From Punctularia strigosozonata HHB-11173 SS5 (lineage: Eukaryota; Basidiomycota; Agaricomycetes; Corticiales; Punctulariaceae): a stretch of DNA of 64,000 nucleotides. The notes below the pieces were generated by a model, which worked only from the letters and a program-made list of their open reading frames with translations, ran no database searches and was not told the origin of the DNA. Made by a program: the position numbers and the translations under genes. Every line of letters starts with the position of its first letter. The first letter of the stretch is position 1. Shown piece by piece: positions 60,600 through 64,000 of this stretch. Location: contig NW_006767445.1 of NCBI RefSeq assembly GCF_000264995.1, forward strand, positions 566,084 through 630,083, read 5' to 3'.

Positions 60600-61431
60600 T
60601 GATGAGTATGCTATGGACACGTACATGGTGGCGAAACTGGGGCACTTGGAGGCACAACCAGAATATTACAGCCAAAAACTCGGTTTCTGCACGACAAGAC
60701 GTATCCTCTGTCGGTGCAAAAGACGGAGACAAGACAGACAAGACCGGCAAGACCGGACAGCGAAGCGGAGCGGAAGGAGCTGGCGAAAGCAGACACGCGT
60801 AGTGGCTGTGCTATTTTCATCAGAACGAGCGCATCTGCGATTCTCAACCTCCTCCGACTCTTTCAAGGGCTAGGTCAACTACTTAGGGATTGGGCGTTGC
60901 GCCAAATGTTGTCCTCCCTAACTTCGGGAACTGGGATATGGAAAATCAACACAACTTGATATTACTGCTACAAGGATGGCGCTAGAATATCACTTCAACG
61001 CAGCGCGAACTCAGTGTGCACTCAGACAAGCAACGCAGCAGTCCTAGGTTTTTTTATCCCTCTGACCCACTTTTTGGATAGCACACCTTCTCGGGTCCTT
61101 TTCTCTCCTCCCTCTCAACTCGCACCAGGTTAAACAGTGGTCCAACCCAGGCCAAGTCGGGTGATCCGAGGCGGTGCAAGGCAGACACGCCCGACTGACG
61201 ACTGGCATCAAAACATCCGGATCGGCGATGAAACCATCAACGAAGGGCGGGGACATGGCTGGGATGCAGTCGAAGCTGTCATGAACTAGCAGGATATATA
61301 TAGCGGCTCGATGGACGCAGCAACCCTAGGCTGCGCCTCCCTTCGTTCTTCACCTCGCCGATTGCTTTCTTGCCGTCCGCCTATACCTTCGTAGCTTTCC
61401 CGAGCACCGATACTTGCGCGACAAGCACATC
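60600..61431. other. Divergent intergenic region
   Basis: About 800 bases between spf1 (-) and four-helix paralogue B (+). TATATATA lies at 61295-61302. No gene supported. Confidence 0.4.
61295..61302 (+). promoter_or_regulatory. TATA box of four-helix paralogue B
   Basis: TATATATA, 130 bases upstream of ATG 61432. Confidence 0.45.
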
Positions 61432-62248
61432 ATGGTTTACGTTCGCTCGCAAAAGTTTTGTTGCTGCCTACCCGTCCGCTTCGGGGTGTTTGTAATGACC
61501 CTCGCCGGCACGCTTTTCGGTGGCTTCGTTGCGATCGCTGCATGGATTGCGTTCTCCAAGACGAACCAGAATCCCCAAGCCTATGATCAGGACCAGAAGA
61601 TCGGCATAATTATACAAGCGGTTGCATACACCCTCCTTGCACTCGTCTCTCTCTTTGGGTACGTCCACCAGCACATACGCATAGATCCATGCACTGGCTT
61701 ATATTTTTTCCCTAGATTTGTGGGCGCATGCGCTCGCTCGCGCGTCCTCGTCACTGTATACTCGATCACCTTGTGGTTCGTCTGGGTCCTTGCCGTCTCC
61801 ACCGGAATTTTCTTCCTTGCAAAGCTCTGGCATGCCTCGGATCAGGCCTCTGTCGACAAGTGCGTCGCGGGTAGCACAGACGACATCAAGAACACTGTGT
61901 GTGACAAGGGCGTTGCGGTAGTCGAAGGTGCCGCCAAGACTGCGGTGACCGTCGTCCTGGCCATTCTATGGCTGATCGAACTTTGTACGTCTCATTCCGT
62001 TGCTTTTTATTCGTGGACGTGGACATTGACTGACATGTTTATGCCGTGCAGACGGCTGCGTGATCGCGTCTTCGTATGTCTCGCAGTTGCGCGAGGAGGA
62101 GGATGCCGAGTTATCGAAGCCCGTCACCATTGTGCAGCAAGCGGCACCTGCATACCCGGTTGCGACGTACAGCGCACCGTCTCCGGCAAACAACACTTAT
62201 GCGTTCTCGCAGTACCAGAACTCATACGGTCAGAAAACGGGGTACTAA
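61432..62248 (+). CDS. Four-helix membrane protein with CCCLPVR start (paralogue B)
   Basis: Starts MVYVRSQKFCCCLPVRFGVF. Helix 1 is GTLFGGFVAIAAWIAF, helix 2 AVAYTLLALVSLFG, helix 3 WFVWVLAVSTGIFFLAKLW, and helix 4 VTVVLAILWLIEL. Between helices 3 and 4 lies a loop with two cysteines (DKCVAGSTDDIKNTVCDKG), which paralogue A lacks. After the last intron (GTACGT..TGCAG) the tail reads GCVIASSYVSQLREEEDAEL and ends in Tyr/Ser/Gln-rich QYQNSYGQKTGY. Introns near 61659-61717 and 61985-62050. The match to 47020-47797 covers the full length, so the two are clear paralogues on opposite strands 13.6 kb apart. Function unknown. Confidence 0.78.
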
Positions 62249-62470
62249 GTGCGGGGTTCGTGCAGTATTTGTGGGCGTCGGGGTCTTATTCTCGTCGTCT
62301 TGCGAGTTGAGTCGTAATATAGCTCGAAAGGATAGGAATGCATGTATCGTAGGATGAAGAAGTAGTAAACGCCTGAGGAAAGGGATCTGCGAGCATTCAT
62401 TCCCACGCGAATATCGGCCTGTTAGCTTCAAGCGATTGCGCTCATCGCAGAGGGCGACCATCCTCCTTGC

Positions 62471-64000
62471 ATGAGCCTAGGGGCCTTCAGCGTCTTAGTA
62501 GCACTCCTATGGATTGTCGTCGGTGTCCACAGGAGATATAATGCTCGTCCCCGGCGTGCACCATCCAATACACCCTTCGCATCTCTCAGTCATCGCTCCT
62601 CGAAATATTTAGGTCGGTGGACGGTCCAGCACGGCTTGCTACGCGTTCAGTGCCATACCTCGGCCTTGAACAGGGCTCATGATAGGCTTTCCGAATATTT
62701 CGCATCCCGCTCCCGCCTGCGGGTCATTCTCAATGCGGTGTACGATGCAGGGTGCATCTTTTGTGCCGTAGGCCTGGCAACTTCCTTACTCCTGCTGGCC
62801 TGGACCTTCTTCACCCTCGCGAAGGGCGTCATTGGCTGGTATCCAGACAGCTCCGCGGTACTGCAAGCTACCGTCCTTCCGAAGCGCGATGCAATGCCTG
62901 CGGAACTACCTGGGACCTCGTTCAATACGAACACGCAGTCAATTCTGATCCAACCGCTTGTAAGCTACTCTGTGCATTAGTGTCTTGGGTTGCAGGACTT
63001 ACAATGACATATAGATACCTGGAGTAACCGTCCCATTATCACATCTTCTCCCCTTATTGTTCTCCCTCTTCCTTTGTCAAATCATACACGAGGCTGGCCA
63101 TGCAATATCCGCTGCACTGTAAGTCCCTGCGGCGAACTCTTTGGGATGACAATCCCTAAAATCTTTCGCACATAGGGGTGGAGTGTCACTCCACTCCATC
63201 GGCGTCTCTCTTTCCTTCGTACTCCCCTCGGCGTTTGTTGCTCTCGACGACGTGGACCTACAGTCGAAGTCATATCGCACGCGCTTGCGCATAGTGAGCG
63301 CGGGAGCGTTCCACAACATCACATATTTTGCATTCCTCCTGGCGCTTGGGCATGTGTTCCCTCCGTTGTGGCCTCTCCTAGGCTACGAGGATGTCTCTCG
63401 ATATGGGAGAGTCGTTCTCGGCGTTGATGAGGTATGCCTTACCACTACAAACAATGCCCCTAGCTCTCACGGAGCCTTCCCCAGGATTCAGTCCTCAAGT
63501 ACCATACGCCGCCAGGTGCCCTTATCACCGCTTTAGACGATGTTCCCCTCGGCTCCTCCGCCGGGTCTTGGGACGAAGACATCTGGACCTCTTACCTCGT
63601 GAATCACCGTTCACCTCCAGGCGAAGTACCGCTAGGCTGGTGTACGCCAGTGGGCTGGCTCTCCAGTGGGTGCAGCGAATGTAGTCTGCGATTGGCCATT
63701 CACGTTGTCGTTAGATCAGCCCACATCGTGCTGCAACACCCTCCGGAAACCAGTGGCACCTCCAGAAGCTCAGCTATCTTGTTTCGTCACGTTGGAAGAT
63801 GCGTCAAAATCCAACATTGACGTCGGCCATTGCCTGGATCCTACCAAAATCATGATCCCTTCGAGTAACCCGGAAACGGACACTCCCGTGATCGAGTCGC
63901 GCTGTAGCTCAGCATCTCCTTGTAAAGAAGGGCGGCTATGTCTGCGTCCGAGCGACGCGGAACAGCTCATTCGTCTGACTATAATCCTTCCCGATTGGAT
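62471..64000 (+). CDS. Site-2 protease (S2P), intramembrane zinc metalloprotease, 3' end outside window
   Basis: Golgi membrane protease that frees membrane-bound transcription factors such as the sterol regulator SREBP/Sre1. ATG 62471 gives MSLGAFSVLVALLWIVVGVH. A second helix region is CAVGLATSLLLLAWTFFTLA. After an intron comes SLFLCQIIHEAGHAISAALG: HEAGH is the HExxH zinc site. Next are IGVSLSFVLPSAFVALDD, AGAFHNITYFAFLLALGHVF and a PDZ-like region (LKYHTPPGALITALDDVPLG). The lumenal Cys-rich segment reads TSCCNTLRKPV, LEDASKSNIDVGHCLDPTKI and SPCKEGRLCLRPSDAEQL. The second zinc site (NxxPxxxxDG) would lie right of 64000. Introns near 62959-63016, 63119-63176, 63431-63485 and 63661-63716. 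Confidence 0.9.

Overview
This window is nuclear DNA from a filamentous basidiomycete, most likely a wood-decaying Agaricomycete such as a polypore. Coding regions are cut by many 45-70 nt GT..AG introns. The gene set includes a class I-like cellobiose dehydrogenase, a Ppo-type fatty-acid dioxygenase, a DUF6533 membrane protein and a septation GTPase (Spg1). About 27 host genes can be read. Gene models were built by hand from reading frames and splice sites, so outer limits are firmer than each internal exon edge.

Left part (1-13 kb): a tyrosine-kinase-like kinase spliced into a RasGEF N-terminal domain and cut by the window edge (-), an F-box/beta-propeller-like protein (+), a glycosyltransferase-like membrane protein (-), an aldo-keto reductase (+), a MARVEL-type membrane protein (+) and V-ATPase subunit E (+).

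Carbohydrate part (13-24 kb): a GC-rich GH95 fucosidase-type gene (-), a frame-broken GH28 gene (-), a 392-bp non-autonomous hAT transposon with a perfect 8-bp target duplication, and a secreted GH18 chitinase with a CBM5/12-type tail (+).

Middle (24-47 kb): exosome helicase Mtr4 (-); two genes of a family I do not recognise, one with one module and an Asp/Glu tail, the next with two modules; Spg1/Tem1 GTPase (-); cellobiose dehydrogenase (+); a DPM1-like mannosyltransferase (+); ribosomal protein L23/uL14 (+); mitochondrial Fe-S protein Ind1 (-), divergent from a protein resembling the N-terminal region of GTPBP1/2; and a DUF6533 protein (+).

Right part (47-64 kb): a four-helix membrane protein (-), SNARE Ykt6 (+), a Ppo dioxygenase whose P450 half has lost its heme-binding cysteine (+), a SET/post-SET-like protein (+), P5A ATPase Spf1 (-), a second member of the four-helix family (+) and the first part of a site-2 protease (+).

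The best candidates for something new are the modular gene family at 29.0-31.9 kb, the kinase-RasGEF fusion, the cysteine-less Ppo and the hAT MITE. No rRNA, tRNA, CRISPR or virus-derived element was recognised.
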